A DNA stretch of 10,369 nucleotides, taken from assembly GCA_944372715.1 (NCBI GenBank), contig CALVZZ010000079.1, positions 1 through 10,369 of the forward strand, written 5' to 3'. The position numbers were made by a program, and so were the translations under genes. The notes beneath the pieces are model-generated. The model did not search any database, was not told the DNA's origin, and saw nothing but the letters and a program-made list of their open reading frames with translations. Each line of letters begins with the position of its first letter. The stretch's first letter is position 1. Shown in pieces: positions 1-6,477 of the stretch. Origin of the DNA: an uncultured Clostridia bacterium. GTDB lineage: Bacteria > Bacillota > Clostridia > Christensenellales > UBA1242.

Positions 1-1066
1 GAATTTTTATACTTAAAAAGAAATTGTTTATTGGCTTTGAAATTATTGCTATTGAAAATACACAGACAAAGCTGAGTAAAAAGCCTAAATCAAAAACATA
101 TAGTGGTCGAAAAAGCAAAATTAAAAGTCCTGCAACAGATATAGAATTTAATATATCATATCTTTTGCCAAATAATTTTGCACTTAAAAATATAATAATC
201 ATTATGGTTGCTCTTGTTACACTCGCATTAAATCCACAAAGATAACAATATACAAATAAAATTATTGCTGTTATTATAAACTGAATATAGTATTTGCATT
301 TCAGTTTGCTTAGTACAAAATATAACCCACCTGCCAATACTCCAACATGTAAACCTGAAACAGCAAGTAAATGTCCAACACCAATTGCTGTAAAATTGGA
401 GAATATATCTTCATTTAAGTCCTGTTTGTTGCCAAACAAAACAGAATATGCAAGTTCAGCACCTTGTTCTGACATATTTTGATAAAGACCATTCTTTACT
501 GCAAGTTTAAAACTTTCTGACAAATTTGGATTACCCTTAGCAATGTCATCCTTTGTTAAAGATGCATAAGCAAAATATTTTTGATTATTTTTATAATAAT
601 AGGTATTAATTTTTCCAAAGCTTTCAAGTTTTTGGCTTTCAAGTTCTGTTGTAAAAGTAATATAATCTCCAACTCCCAAACTCTCTTCCGTTGATGTAAT
701 GTAAACATATACATTACCTGCTTTTTCACCATTGACTGTTACATTTGTAATTAGCACGCCACCTTTACCATCAAGATCATCACTTACTCTTCCCACAACA
801 GTAACATTACCAACATAATCTTTTGGCTTGAAGTTATTATAATCAACAACAAATAATCCCATTCCAATAGCAAAAGAACAAATTACAACAATAAGACTTA
901 AAAATTTTTTTTGAAAAATAGATACCGACAACAATGCAATCAACAATAAAAACAGAAAACTTAATATAAATATATTAGCACTAAAAATATCTCTTGCAAA
1001 TCTAATTCCAAGAGCTAATGAAACAAAAGAAAAAAGTATTGGTCTAAAATTAATTATATTTTTCAT
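1..1066 (-). CDS. comEC: ComEC/Rec2-family DNA uptake channel, N-terminal part (C-terminus cut by window edge)
   Basis: Integral membrane protein that in transformable bacteria carries single-stranded DNA across the cytoplasmic membrane. The 355 codons present begin with hydrophobic segments (about residues 8-50 and 56-74), then a soluble stretch (about 80-195) matching the DUF4131 region in position. The diagnostic Competence domain follows: GHLLAVSGLHVG at 231-242, then NASVTRATIM at 280-289 and a GFLLSF motif at 328-333, all typical of ComEC. Full-length relatives are roughly 700-800 residues with a C-terminal metallo-beta-lactamase-like domain, which would lie beyond the window. I chose ATG 1066-1064. 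It has no clear ribosome binding site, but it lies inside the last codons of the upstream XRE gene (17-base overlap), so translation is probably coupled. The reading frame is open to the window edge with no visible frameshift. Family assignment is firm; active competence in this organism is not shown. Confidence 0.93.
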   Translation of the reverse strand, partial: MKNIINFRPILFSFVSLALGIRFARDIFSANIFILSFLFLLLIALLSVSIFQKKFLSLIVVICSFAIGMGLFVVDYNNFKPKDYVGNVTVVGRVSDDLDGKGGVLITNVTVNGEKAGNVYVYITSTEESLGVGDYITFTTELESQKLESFGKINTYYYKNNQKYFAYASLTKDDIAKGNPNLSESFKLAVKNGLYQNMSEQGAELAYSVLFGNKQDLNEDIFSNFTAIGVGHLLAVSGLHVGVLAGGLYFVLSKLKCKYYIQFIITAIILFVYCYLCGFNASVTRATIMIIIFLSAKLFGKRYDILNSISVAGLLILLFRPLYVFDLGFLLSFVCVFSIAIISKPINNFFLSIKI

Positions 1067-1262
1067 TTTTTAATTTATCTTTAAAGTTTTCTGTTAAATA
1101 AAAAATAGTGGGCAATTTGTCAACAACATAAATTGGTGTAGCAACAATACCACGCTCCCATTTGCTCACAGCAGATTGTTTTACATTAAACATCTTTGCA
1201 AATTCTTTTTGGCTAATTTTATGTTTAAGCCTTAAATCCTTTATTACTTCCCCTATTCTCAT
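1050..1262 (-). CDS. small XRE-family helix-turn-helix regulator
   Basis: A 70-residue DNA-binding protein made almost entirely of one Cro/C1-type HTH domain. Helix 1 is about GEVIKDLRLKHK (4-15), helix 2 SQKEFAKMFN (17-26) and the recognition helix QSAVSKWERG (29-38). The remaining 32 residues are short and Lys-rich, with no recognisable effector or dimerisation domain. The frame stays open upstream through the tRNA gene, but the start is ATG 1262-1260: HTH homology begins right there, an AAGG ribosome binding site lies 4 bases upstream, and an extended -10 box precedes it. The last 17 bases overlap the start of comEC, so the two are probably co-transcribed and coupled. By position it may control itself and comEC; that is inference, and no operator was identified. 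Regulation of a different target is equally possible. Confidence 0.85.
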   Translation of the reverse strand: MRIGEVIKDLRLKHKISQKEFAKMFNVKQSAVSKWERGIVATPIYVVDKLPTIFYLTENFKDKLKNEKYN

Positions 1263-1275
1263 AAAACCTTGAAAT

Positions 1276-1303
1276 ATTATAACAAAAAAAATAAAATCAT
1301 AAA
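1276..1303 (-). promoter_or_regulatory. extended -10 promoter for XRE-comEC
   Basis: The minus strand reads TGTTATAAT at 1284-1276, a perfect -10 (TATAAT, 1281-1276) with the TGn extension. The -35 is poor (TTTATG at 1303-1298, 16-base spacer). Expected transcription start is about 7 bases past the -10, leaving only about 8-10 bases before the ATG, so the AAGG ribosome binding site would lie at the very 5' end of the mRNA. Confidence 0.6.
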
Positions 1304-1338
1304 AGTAAAATTTTAACTTTAACAAGAAAAATATGATT

Positions 1339-1373
1339 AAAAAAAGCTGTAAACACAAAGCTTGTTTACAGCT
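1339..1373 (-). terminator. intrinsic terminator of tRNA-Glu
   Basis: Read on the minus strand, AGCTGTAAACA (1373-1363) pairs perfectly over 11 bases with TGTTTACAGCT (1355-1345) around a 7-base loop, followed by a T-run down to 1339. It begins 3 bases after the CCA end of the tRNA, so it ends the tRNA transcript and insulates the XRE-comEC operon. Confidence 0.88.
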
Positions 1374-1376
1374 CTT

Positions 1377-1451
1377 TGGTACCCCTAAAGGGAATCGAAC
1401 CCTTGATTCCGCCGTGAGAGGGCGACGTCTTGACCTCTTGACCATAGGGGC
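1377..1451 (-). tRNA. tRNA-Glu, anticodon CTC
   Basis: A complete 75-nt cloverleaf on the minus strand including an encoded CCA. The acceptor stem is GCCCCTA/TAGGGGT. The D arm is GTC-AAGAGGTCAA-GAC, the anticodon stem TCGCC/GGCGG around loop CTCTCAC, the variable loop AATC, and the T arm AAGGG-TTCGATT-CCCTT; discriminator base A precedes CCA. Loop positions 34-36 are CTC, which reads the glutamate codon GAG. Arm lengths and sequence match the Bacillus/E. coli tRNA-Glu pattern, including the conserved C-T-x-T-C-A-C loop. Two features are slightly odd: G1 faces T72 (a G-U pair at the end of the acceptor stem) and T27 faces G43. It has its own promoter and terminator, so it is a single-gene unit rather than part of a tRNA cluster. 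Confidence 0.95.
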
Positions 1452-1461
1452 TTGCAAGATG

Positions 1462-1490
1462 ATTATAATATACTTTTACTTTTATTGCAA
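1462..1490 (-). promoter_or_regulatory. SigA-type promoter of tRNA-Glu
   Basis: On the minus strand, TTGCAA (-35, 1490-1485), a 17-base spacer and a perfect TATAAT (-10, 1467-1462). The predicted start lies only a few bases before the mature tRNA 5' end at 1451, so the 5' leader for RNase P would be very short. Confidence 0.82.
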
Positions 1491-1533
1491 GGAAAATTTT
1501 ATATTAATTTTATTTTGTGATATTGGAAAACAA

Positions 1534-1562
1534 TTGATTTTATTGTAAAATTTTGTTATCAT
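1534..1562 (+). promoter_or_regulatory. candidate promoter of the GNAT acyltransferase gene
   Basis: TTGATT (1534-1539), a 17-base spacer and TATCAT (1557-1562, five of six to consensus). It points away from the tRNA-Glu promoter, giving a divergent pair. The leader would be about 20 bases, carrying an AAAAGG ribosome binding site (ending at 1583) 7 bases before the ATG. Confidence 0.55.
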
Positions 1563-1590
1563 TATTATGTTAGTTTAAAAAGGCAAAAGT

Positions 1591-2733
1591 ATGATAGAAA
1601 TTAAAGAAGTAAAAACAAAGAGTGATAAAAAAAAGTTTGTAGACTTTCCTACAAAGTTATATAAAAATTGTAAACAATATGTCCATCCATTAAGAATGGA
1701 TGAATTGAATTTATTTAGCGAAAAGAATGTTTCCTACGAAGATTGCGATACTGTATACTTTTTGGCATACAAAAATGGACAAATTGTAGGAAGAATTGCT
1801 GGGATTGAACAAAAAATATATAATCAAAAAGTGAATGAAAAAAGAATTAGATTTACAAGATTTGATTCTATTAATGATGTAGAAGTTGCAAAAGCTCTTT
1901 TTAAAGCAGTTGAAGATTGGGCAAGAAAGAAAGGAATGGACATAGTACACGGCCCACTTGGATTCAATGATTTAGATAGAGAAGGAATGCTTATTGAAGG
2001 CTTTGATGAACTTGCAACATTTGAAGAGCAATACAATTATTCTTATTATCCTGAACTTTTAGAAAAATGTGGTTATAAAAAAGAAGTAGATTGGCTTGAA
2101 TATAAGATATTTCCAACATATGGCGAAAGAGAAAAAAGAGTGGAAGTTCTTGCTGAAAAGGTTTTAAAAAGATATAATTTAAGGATTGCAACAGGCAAGA
2201 ATAAGAAAAAATTTATTGAAAAATATAAACAAGGCATTTTTGAAGTTATTGATGAAGCGTATGGAGATTTGCACGGTGTTGTTCCCTATACTGATAAATT
2301 AAGAGATCAGATAATCAATCAATTCAAAATGTTTATAAGCTTAAATTTTATAGTTACAATAGTTGATGAAAATGACAGGGTTGTAGCATTTGGTTTTGGT
2401 ATACCCTCTCTTTCAAAAGCTGTGCAAAAAAGTAAAGGTAGATTAACGCCATTTGGCATTACTAGACTGTTATATGCAGTTAAACATCCAAAAGTTTTGG
2501 ATTTTGCCTTAATTGGAATAAGAAAACAATACTTAAATAAGGGACTCCCTGCTATTGTTTTAAATTACATAATGAAATCTTTACCAAAATACAAAATTGA
2601 ATATTGTGAAACGAATTTAAACTTGGAATACAACATTCCAATTCAAAATCAATGGAAAAATTTTGATCATATTCAGCACAAAAAAAGAAGATGCTATATT
2701 AAATATTTAAATGAAAACAAAAAAGGTAACTAA
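1591..2733 (+). CDS. GNAT-fold acyltransferase, long YghO-like form; possible lipid N-acyltransferase
   Basis: A soluble 380-residue protein of the GNAT (acyl-CoA N-acyltransferase) superfamily in its long form. The N-terminal half has the beta-hairpin VYFLAYKNGQIVGRIAGI (55-72) and a helix-plus-GPLGF block (about 101-125), with a later GFDELATF (137-144). The C-terminal half repeats GNAT features: VVAFGFGIPSLS (264-275), an IGIRKQYLNKGLP helix region (308-320) where acyl-CoA would bind, and a closing segment rich in aromatic and basic residues (352-373). No signal peptide or membrane segment is seen. It starts at ATG 1591 after an AAAAGG site. It is monocistronic: divergent from tRNA-Glu, convergent with ppdK. 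Family assignment is by pattern; the substrate is unknown. Because a serine-palmitoyltransferase-like gene lies about 4 kb away, N-acylation of a long-chain base (as in bacterial ceramide synthase) is a reasonable guess, but only a guess. Confidence 0.75.
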   Translation: MIEIKEVKTKSDKKKFVDFPTKLYKNCKQYVHPLRMDELNLFSEKNVSYEDCDTVYFLAYKNGQIVGRIAGIEQKIYNQKVNEKRIRFTRFDSINDVEVAKALFKAVEDWARKKGMDIVHGPLGFNDLDREGMLIEGFDELATFEEQYNYSYYPELLEKCGYKKEVDWLEYKIFPTYGEREKRVEVLAEKVLKRYNLRIATGKNKKKFIEKYKQGIFEVIDEAYGDLHGVVPYTDKLRDQIINQFKMFISLNFIVTIVDENDRVVAFGFGIPSLSKAVQKSKGRLTPFGITRLLYAVKHPKVLDFALIGIRKQYLNKGLPAIVLNYIMKSLPKYKIEYCETNLNLEYNIPIQNQWKNFDHIQHKKRRCYIKYLNENKKGN

Positions 2734-2746
2734 GGTTACCTTTTTT
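2719..2746 (+). terminator. intrinsic terminator containing the acyltransferase stop codon
   Basis: A 12-base perfect stem, AAAAAAGGTAAC (2719-2730) with GTTACCTTTTTT (2735-2746), around the loop TAAG. The loop holds the TAA stop codon (2731-2733), so the last four codons form the left arm. The A/T flanks let it work in both directions. Confidence 0.88.
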
Positions 2747-2754
2747 ATAAACAT

Positions 2755-2777
2755 AAAAAACACCAGCTTGGCTGGTG
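2755..2777 (-). terminator. intrinsic terminator of ppdK
   Basis: On the minus strand, CACCAGC pairs with GCTGGTG over 7 bases (2777-2771 with 2767-2761) around a 3-base loop, then TTTTTT (2760-2755). It starts 6 bases after the ppdK stop codon and lies tail to tail with the plus-strand terminator next to it. Confidence 0.9.
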
Positions 2778-2783
2778 ATTTTT

Positions 2784-5411
2784 TTATTTTCTAGGATTTT
2801 TAATGTTAGCTTGTGCAGCTGCCAATCTTGCAATTGGAACTCTATATGGTGAACAAGAAACATAAGTAAGTCCTGCATTATGACAAAATTCAATTGATGA
2901 TGGATCACCACCGTGCTCTCCACAAATTCCAAGTTTGATGTCTGGACGAGTACTCTTTCCTAAATCAGCTGCCATTTTTACAAGTTTACCCACACCAACT
3001 TGATCTAGACGAGCAAATGGATCAGATTCAAAAATTTTCTTTTCGTAATAAGCATCTAAGAATTTACCTGCATCATCACGACTAAAACCATATGTCATTT
3101 GTGTTAAATCGTTAGTTCCAAAACTGAAAAATTCTGCTGTTTTTGCTATTTCATCAGCTGTGAGAGCGGCACGAGGTATTTCAATCATAGTACCAATTTT
3201 ATATGTTAATTCAACACCTTCTTTACTGATTATTTCATCAGCTTTATTTTTAACAATATCACGAACATATCCAAATTCTTTTGCATCGCAAGAAAGTGGT
3301 ATCATAATTTCAGGAATAATGTTGTATCCATCTTCTTTTTTAACTTGAATTGCAGCTTCAATAACAGCTTGTGTCTGCATTTCTGCAATTTCTGGATAAG
3401 TTACTGCAAGACGAAGTCCACGATGTCCCATCATTGGGTTGAATTCGTGTAAGCTTTCAACCGTTGCTTTTAAGCTTTGGAATGACAATCCCATATCTTT
3501 TGCGAGAGCTTCTATTTCCTCATCTGTGTGAGGCAAGAATTCGTGTAGTGGTGGATCTAAGAAACGAATTGTAACAGGTTTTCCTTGCATAGCTTTATAA
3601 AGACCAATAAAGTCTTTTCTTTGCATTGGAAGTAGTTTTGCAAGTGCTTTTTTCCTCTCTTCAACTGTGGTTGAAACAATCATTTCACGAACTGCTGGAA
3701 TCCTATCTGCATCAAAGAACATATGTTCAGTTCTGCAAAGTCCAATTCCTTCTGCACCAAAGTTAAACGCATTTTTAGCATCATTAGGAGTATCAGCATT
3801 AGTTCTAACTTGAAGTGCACGATATTTATCAGCCCAAGCCATAATAGTTCCAAAATCTCCTGAAAGAGAAGCTGGTTCTGTTTTTACTTGTTCCCCATAG
3901 ATATTACCTGTTGAGCCATCAAGAGAAATATAATCTCCTTCGTTATATCTCTTTCCACCAAGCTCAAAGTATTTTTCCTCTTCATTTACTTTAAGGTCTG
4001 AACAACCTGCAACACAGCAAGTACCCATACCACGAGCAACAACAGCTGCGTGAGATGTCATACCACCACGAGCAGTTAATATACCTTCTGATGCTGCCAT
4101 ACCTTCAATGTCTTCTGGTGATGTTTCAAGACGAACAAGAACAACCTTATTTCCTTCACTTGCCAACTCAGAAGCACGCTCTGCTGTGAAAACAACTTTA
4201 CCACAAGCTGCACCAGGAGAAGCTGGAAGTCCTTTACCTATAATTTCTGCTTTCTTTAAAGCTGATGCATCAAAACCAGGGTGAAGCAAAGAATCAAGTT
4301 GTTTTGGTTCAATTTTCATCAAAGCTTCTTTTTCTGTAATTTTACCTTCACTTACAAGGTCAACGGCAATTTTTAAAGCAGCTTTTGCTGTTCTTTTTCC
4401 ATTTCTTGTTTGAAGCATATAAAGTTTACCATTTTCAATAGTAAATTCCATATCTTGCATATCATTATAGTGATTTTCAAGCGTGTTTGCTATTGTAACA
4501 AATTGTTCGTAAATTTCTGGATTCTGATTTGCGAGTTCTGAAATAGGCATTGGAGTTCTAATTCCTGCAACAACATCTTCACCTTGTGCATTCATTAAAT
4601 ATTCACCATAAAGATTTTTTTCTCCTGTAGATGGGTTTCTTGTAAATGCAACACCTGTACCACTTGTATCTCCCATATTTCCAAACACCATACTTTGAAC
4701 ATTAACAGCAGTTCCCCAGCTATATGGAATATCATTCATTCTTCTATAAACTTGTGCTCTAGGATTATCCCAAGATCTAAACACAGCTTTTACAGCTTCC
4801 ATAAGTTGTTCTCTTGGTTCTTGTGGGAAATCATTACCAAGTTCTTCTTTGTAGAAAGCTTTAAACTTAACAACCATTTCTTTCAAATCTTCAACGCCAA
4901 GTTCTGTGTCAAGCTTAACCCCTTTCTTTTCTTTCATATCATCAATAATTCTTTCAAATCTTGACTTTTCCAAGCCCATAACAACATCAGAAAACATTTG
5001 AATAAATCTTCTATAACTGTCATAAGCAAATCTAGGATTATTTGTAAGCTTTGCTAATCCTTCAACAACAATATCGTTAAGTCCTAAATTTAAAATTGTG
5101 TCCATCATTCCTGGCATTGATGCTCTTGCACCAGAACGAACAGAAACCAAAAGTGGATTTTCACTGCTACCAAATTTTTTTCCTGTTTTTGATTCAAGTT
5201 TGGCAAGATTTTCCTCTATTTCCTTTTGAATTTCATCTGATATTTTTTTACCATCATCATAGTACTTTGTACAAGCTTCTGTTGTAACGGTAAAACCTTG
5301 TGGAACAGGAAGTCCAAGATTTGTCATCTCAGCAAGATTAGCTCCCTTACCACCTAAAAGGTTACGCATATCTGCATTACCCTCGTTAAACAAATAAACA
5401 TATTTTGTCAT
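2784..5411 (-). CDS. ppdK: pyruvate, phosphate dikinase
   Basis: Cytoplasmic enzyme that interconverts pyruvate, ATP and phosphate with PEP, AMP and pyrophosphate. In anaerobic Clostridia it often works in the glycolytic direction or balances PEP and pyruvate. At 875 residues it has the usual length and domain order. The N-terminal ATP-grasp domain has GGKGANLAEM (20-29), VRSGA with Arg92, and LQTRNGKRT (333-341). The swivelling domain has GGMTSHAAVVARG (449-461) with the phosphorylated His454 preceded by Thr-Ser, the site used by PPDK regulatory proteins. The C-terminal PEP/pyruvate barrel has GICGEHGGDPSS (828-839) with catalytic Cys830, and ends YVSCSPYRVPIARL as in the Clostridium symbiosum enzyme. 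It starts at ATG 5411-5409 with AGGAG about 8 bases upstream. It appears monocistronic, with terminators on both sides. All key residues are present. Confidence 0.98.
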   Translation of the reverse strand: MTKYVYLFNEGNADMRNLLGGKGANLAEMTNLGLPVPQGFTVTTEACTKYYDDGKKISDEIQKEIEENLAKLESKTGKKFGSSENPLLVSVRSGARASMPGMMDTILNLGLNDIVVEGLAKLTNNPRFAYDSYRRFIQMFSDVVMGLEKSRFERIIDDMKEKKGVKLDTELGVEDLKEMVVKFKAFYKEELGNDFPQEPREQLMEAVKAVFRSWDNPRAQVYRRMNDIPYSWGTAVNVQSMVFGNMGDTSGTGVAFTRNPSTGEKNLYGEYLMNAQGEDVVAGIRTPMPISELANQNPEIYEQFVTIANTLENHYNDMQDMEFTIENGKLYMLQTRNGKRTAKAALKIAVDLVSEGKITEKEALMKIEPKQLDSLLHPGFDASALKKAEIIGKGLPASPGAACGKVVFTAERASELASEGNKVVLVRLETSPEDIEGMAASEGILTARGGMTSHAAVVARGMGTCCVAGCSDLKVNEEEKYFELGGKRYNEGDYISLDGSTGNIYGEQVKTEPASLSGDFGTIMAWADKYRALQVRTNADTPNDAKNAFNFGAEGIGLCRTEHMFFDADRIPAVREMIVSTTVEERKKALAKLLPMQRKDFIGLYKAMQGKPVTIRFLDPPLHEFLPHTDEEIEALAKDMGLSFQSLKATVESLHEFNPMMGHRGLRLAVTYPEIAEMQTQAVIEAAIQVKKEDGYNIIPEIMIPLSCDAKEFGYVRDIVKNKADEIISKEGVELTYKIGTMIEIPRAALTADEIAKTAEFFSFGTNDLTQMTYGFSRDDAGKFLDAYYEKKIFESDPFARLDQVGVGKLVKMAADLGKSTRPDIKLGICGEHGGDPSSIEFCHNAGLTYVSCSPYRVPIARLAAAQANIKNPRK

Positions 5412-5455
5412 AATTTTCTCCTGCTTTAATTTTTGTCATTCACTAGACAAGCAAA

Positions 5456-5485
5456 ATAATAACAAAAAAGCTTACCCAAAGGCAA
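5456..5485 (-). promoter_or_regulatory. candidate ppdK promoter overlapping the recO terminator
   Basis: The minus strand has TATTAT (5461-5456) preceded by TG plus one base (an extended -10), and TTGCCT (5485-5480) as a -35 at an 18-base spacing. The -35 falls inside the recO terminator hairpin. This is weaker than the other promoters here, and no better candidate is seen in the gap. Confidence 0.45.
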
Positions 5486-5487
5486 GC
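5464..5487 (-). terminator. intrinsic terminator of yqzL-recO
   Basis: On the minus strand, GCTTGCC (5487-5481) pairs with GGTAAGC (5476-5470), with one G-T pair and a 4-base loop, followed by TTTTTT (5469-5464). It lies 16 bases beyond the recO stop codon. Confidence 0.8.
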
Positions 5488-5503
5488 AATTAAAGGCTTT
5501 CAA

Positions 5504-6217
5504 TTAAAAAATTTTAAGTTTTTTTGAAAATCTTTGTTCAAAATTTTGAACAAGTAAAAAAAGTGCTTCTTTTTCACTTCCACTAACAAGTTTTATTGTG
5601 GAAAGCTTTTCGTAATCCGTTGTTGATAAAATTCTTAAAGCAGTATGTACGCTATTTGAAATTTCTATACTTTGTGGAGATTTACAACCCAAACAAGTGA
5701 TTTCCCCAGTTTCTAAACACAAAAACCTTCTGTTAACAAAAAGTCCACCACAACAGCAACATTTATTTAATGAAAGTTTATATCCTAAGGCTTCAAAAAT
5801 TCCAATTAAAAATTTTAAAGACACATAATGTGGATTAACTTTTTCATAAGCTAATATCTTTAATGCTTTCAAAGTGTTTATAAACAATGCAGTATTTGTT
5901 TCATTAAAATTAACAACAGTATTTAAAACATCCAATATTAGAGCACCTTGGGAAAAATTTTCATAATTTTGGGTAATATCATAAAACATATCTATTGGTT
6001 CACAAGATGTTACAATTTTCCCCACTTTACTTTCCGTTAAAACATAATCACCAAAGCAAAACAACTCCTTAGCAAATTTAAGCTTAGCATTTGCACCTTT
6101 AACACCTTTTAGAAAAGCAGTTACTTTACCTTTTTCAAGTGAAAAAAGGACAATTTGCTTGTCCTTTTCTTTAAAGTCTTTTGACGATATAACAATTGCT
6201 TTAACTTTTTCTTCCAT
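5504..6217 (-). CDS. recO: DNA repair protein RecO
   Basis: Recombination mediator that, with RecR and RecF, loads RecA onto SSB-coated single-stranded DNA. Its 237 residues are the usual length for a Gram-positive RecO. The N-terminal OB-fold begins KAIVISSKDFKEKDK (6-20) and FSLEKGKVTAFLKGVK (25-40), both typical of RecO. A helical domain follows, containing a four-cysteine zinc-binding site: Cys153 and Cys156 within NKCCCCGG, paired with Cys175 and Cys178 in TCLGC. The ATG (6217-6215) overlaps the yqzL stop codon in TAATG and has only a weak AGAG upstream, so translation is probably coupled to yqzL. The same yqzL-recO order is known in Bacillus and its relatives, which supports both calls. 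Confidence 0.95.
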   Translation of the reverse strand: MEEKVKAIVISSKDFKEKDKQIVLFSLEKGKVTAFLKGVKGANAKLKFAKELFCFGDYVLTESKVGKIVTSCEPIDMFYDITQNYENFSQGALILDVLNTVVNFNETNTALFINTLKALKILAYEKVNPHYVSLKFLIGIFEALGYKLSLNKCCCCGGLFVNRRFLCLETGEITCLGCKSPQSIEISNSVHTALRILSTTDYEKLSTIKLVSGSEKEALFLLVQNFEQRFSKKLKIF

Positions 6218-6369
6218 TACATTTCTCTATCATTTTCAATAGCTTTATCCAAACTTGAATCTTCAACAGCTTTATAGAGCATAAAATACCTTATCTCTCC
6301 TGTTTTACAAAAAAGATTAAAAGAAAGTCTAGAAAATTCGCTTACAAAGCCTTGTTGTTTGTCTTTCAA
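6217..6369 (-). CDS. yqzL: YqzL-like small protein, TTG start
   Basis: A 50-residue protein of unknown function encoded directly before recO. The stretch FSRLSFNLFCKTGEIRYFMLYKAVED matches the YqzL pattern of a hydrophobic helix, a turn with TG(E/N)I and then LYK.(L/V)E(D/N). YqzL proteins are about 45-50 residues and sit upstream of recO in Bacillus-type genomes. The frame extends upstream to 6432 with an ATG inside the preceding terminator, but that part looks unrelated and would start upstream of the promoter. I chose TTG 6369-6367 because AAGGAG lies 7 bases before it and the resulting length fits the family. The next in-frame ATG codons are too far downstream. It overlaps recO by one base (TAATG). 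It is easy to miss because of its size and TTG start. Confidence 0.82.
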   Translation of the reverse strand: MKDKQQGFVSEFSRLSFNLFCKTGEIRYFMLYKAVEDSSLDKAIENDREM

Positions 6370-6376
6370 ATTAACT

Positions 6377-6382
6377 CTCCTT
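6377..6382 (-). promoter_or_regulatory. ribosome binding site deciding the yqzL TTG start
   Basis: AAGGAG on the minus strand, 7 bases before TTG 6369-6367. No other start codon in this frame has a comparable site, so it fixes the start. Confidence 0.8.
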
Positions 6383-6411
6383 GTAAGATATTTTATGTTA
6401 CTTACATAGAT

Positions 6412-6440
6412 ATTATACGAAATAAAAAACACTTTTGCAA
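6412..6440 (-). promoter_or_regulatory. SigA-type promoter of yqzL-recO, -35 inside the spt terminator
   Basis: The minus strand has TTGCAA (6440-6435), a 17-base spacer and a perfect TATAAT (6417-6412). The -35 hexamer is the loop plus adjoining stem bases of the upstream spt terminator, and the spacer covers that terminator's T-run. The -35 and spacing equal those of the tRNA-Glu promoter. Confidence 0.8.
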
Positions 6441-6449
6441 GTGTTTTTT
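6424..6449 (-). terminator. intrinsic terminator of the SDR-spt operon
   Basis: An 11-base stem (AAAAAACACTT with AAGTGTTTTTT) around a 4-base loop, ending in a T-run on either strand. It lies 28 bases after the spt stop codon and ends that operon before yqzL-recO. Confidence 0.85.
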
Positions 6450-6477
6450 ATATTTTGTGTATTTATGTTTTCACCAA

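Noticed and set aside
24..482. Two small plus-strand open frames.
   Set aside because: Both are antisense to comEC, whose frame is continuous and carries family motifs.
1050..1457. Longer reading frame giving the XRE protein a 65-residue N-terminal extension.
   Set aside because: The extension runs through the tRNA-Glu gene, its terminator and the XRE promoter, and looks nothing like coding sequence. The HTH domain begins at the internal ATG (1262), which has a ribosome binding site.
1333..1548. Plus-strand open frame across the tRNA region.
   Set aside because: It is antisense to the tRNA, its terminator and its promoter, has no ribosome binding site and has a composition expected from random AT-rich sequence.
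2699..5287. Several small open frames on both strands within the ppdK region.
   Set aside because: They are frame shadows of the intact 875-codon ppdK gene, without independent start signals.
5433..5450. Small hairpin in the ppdK leader (TTGTC/GACAA around 8 bases), possible riboswitch.
   Set aside because: Only five base pairs, no conserved riboswitch elements and no terminator or anti-terminator alternative.
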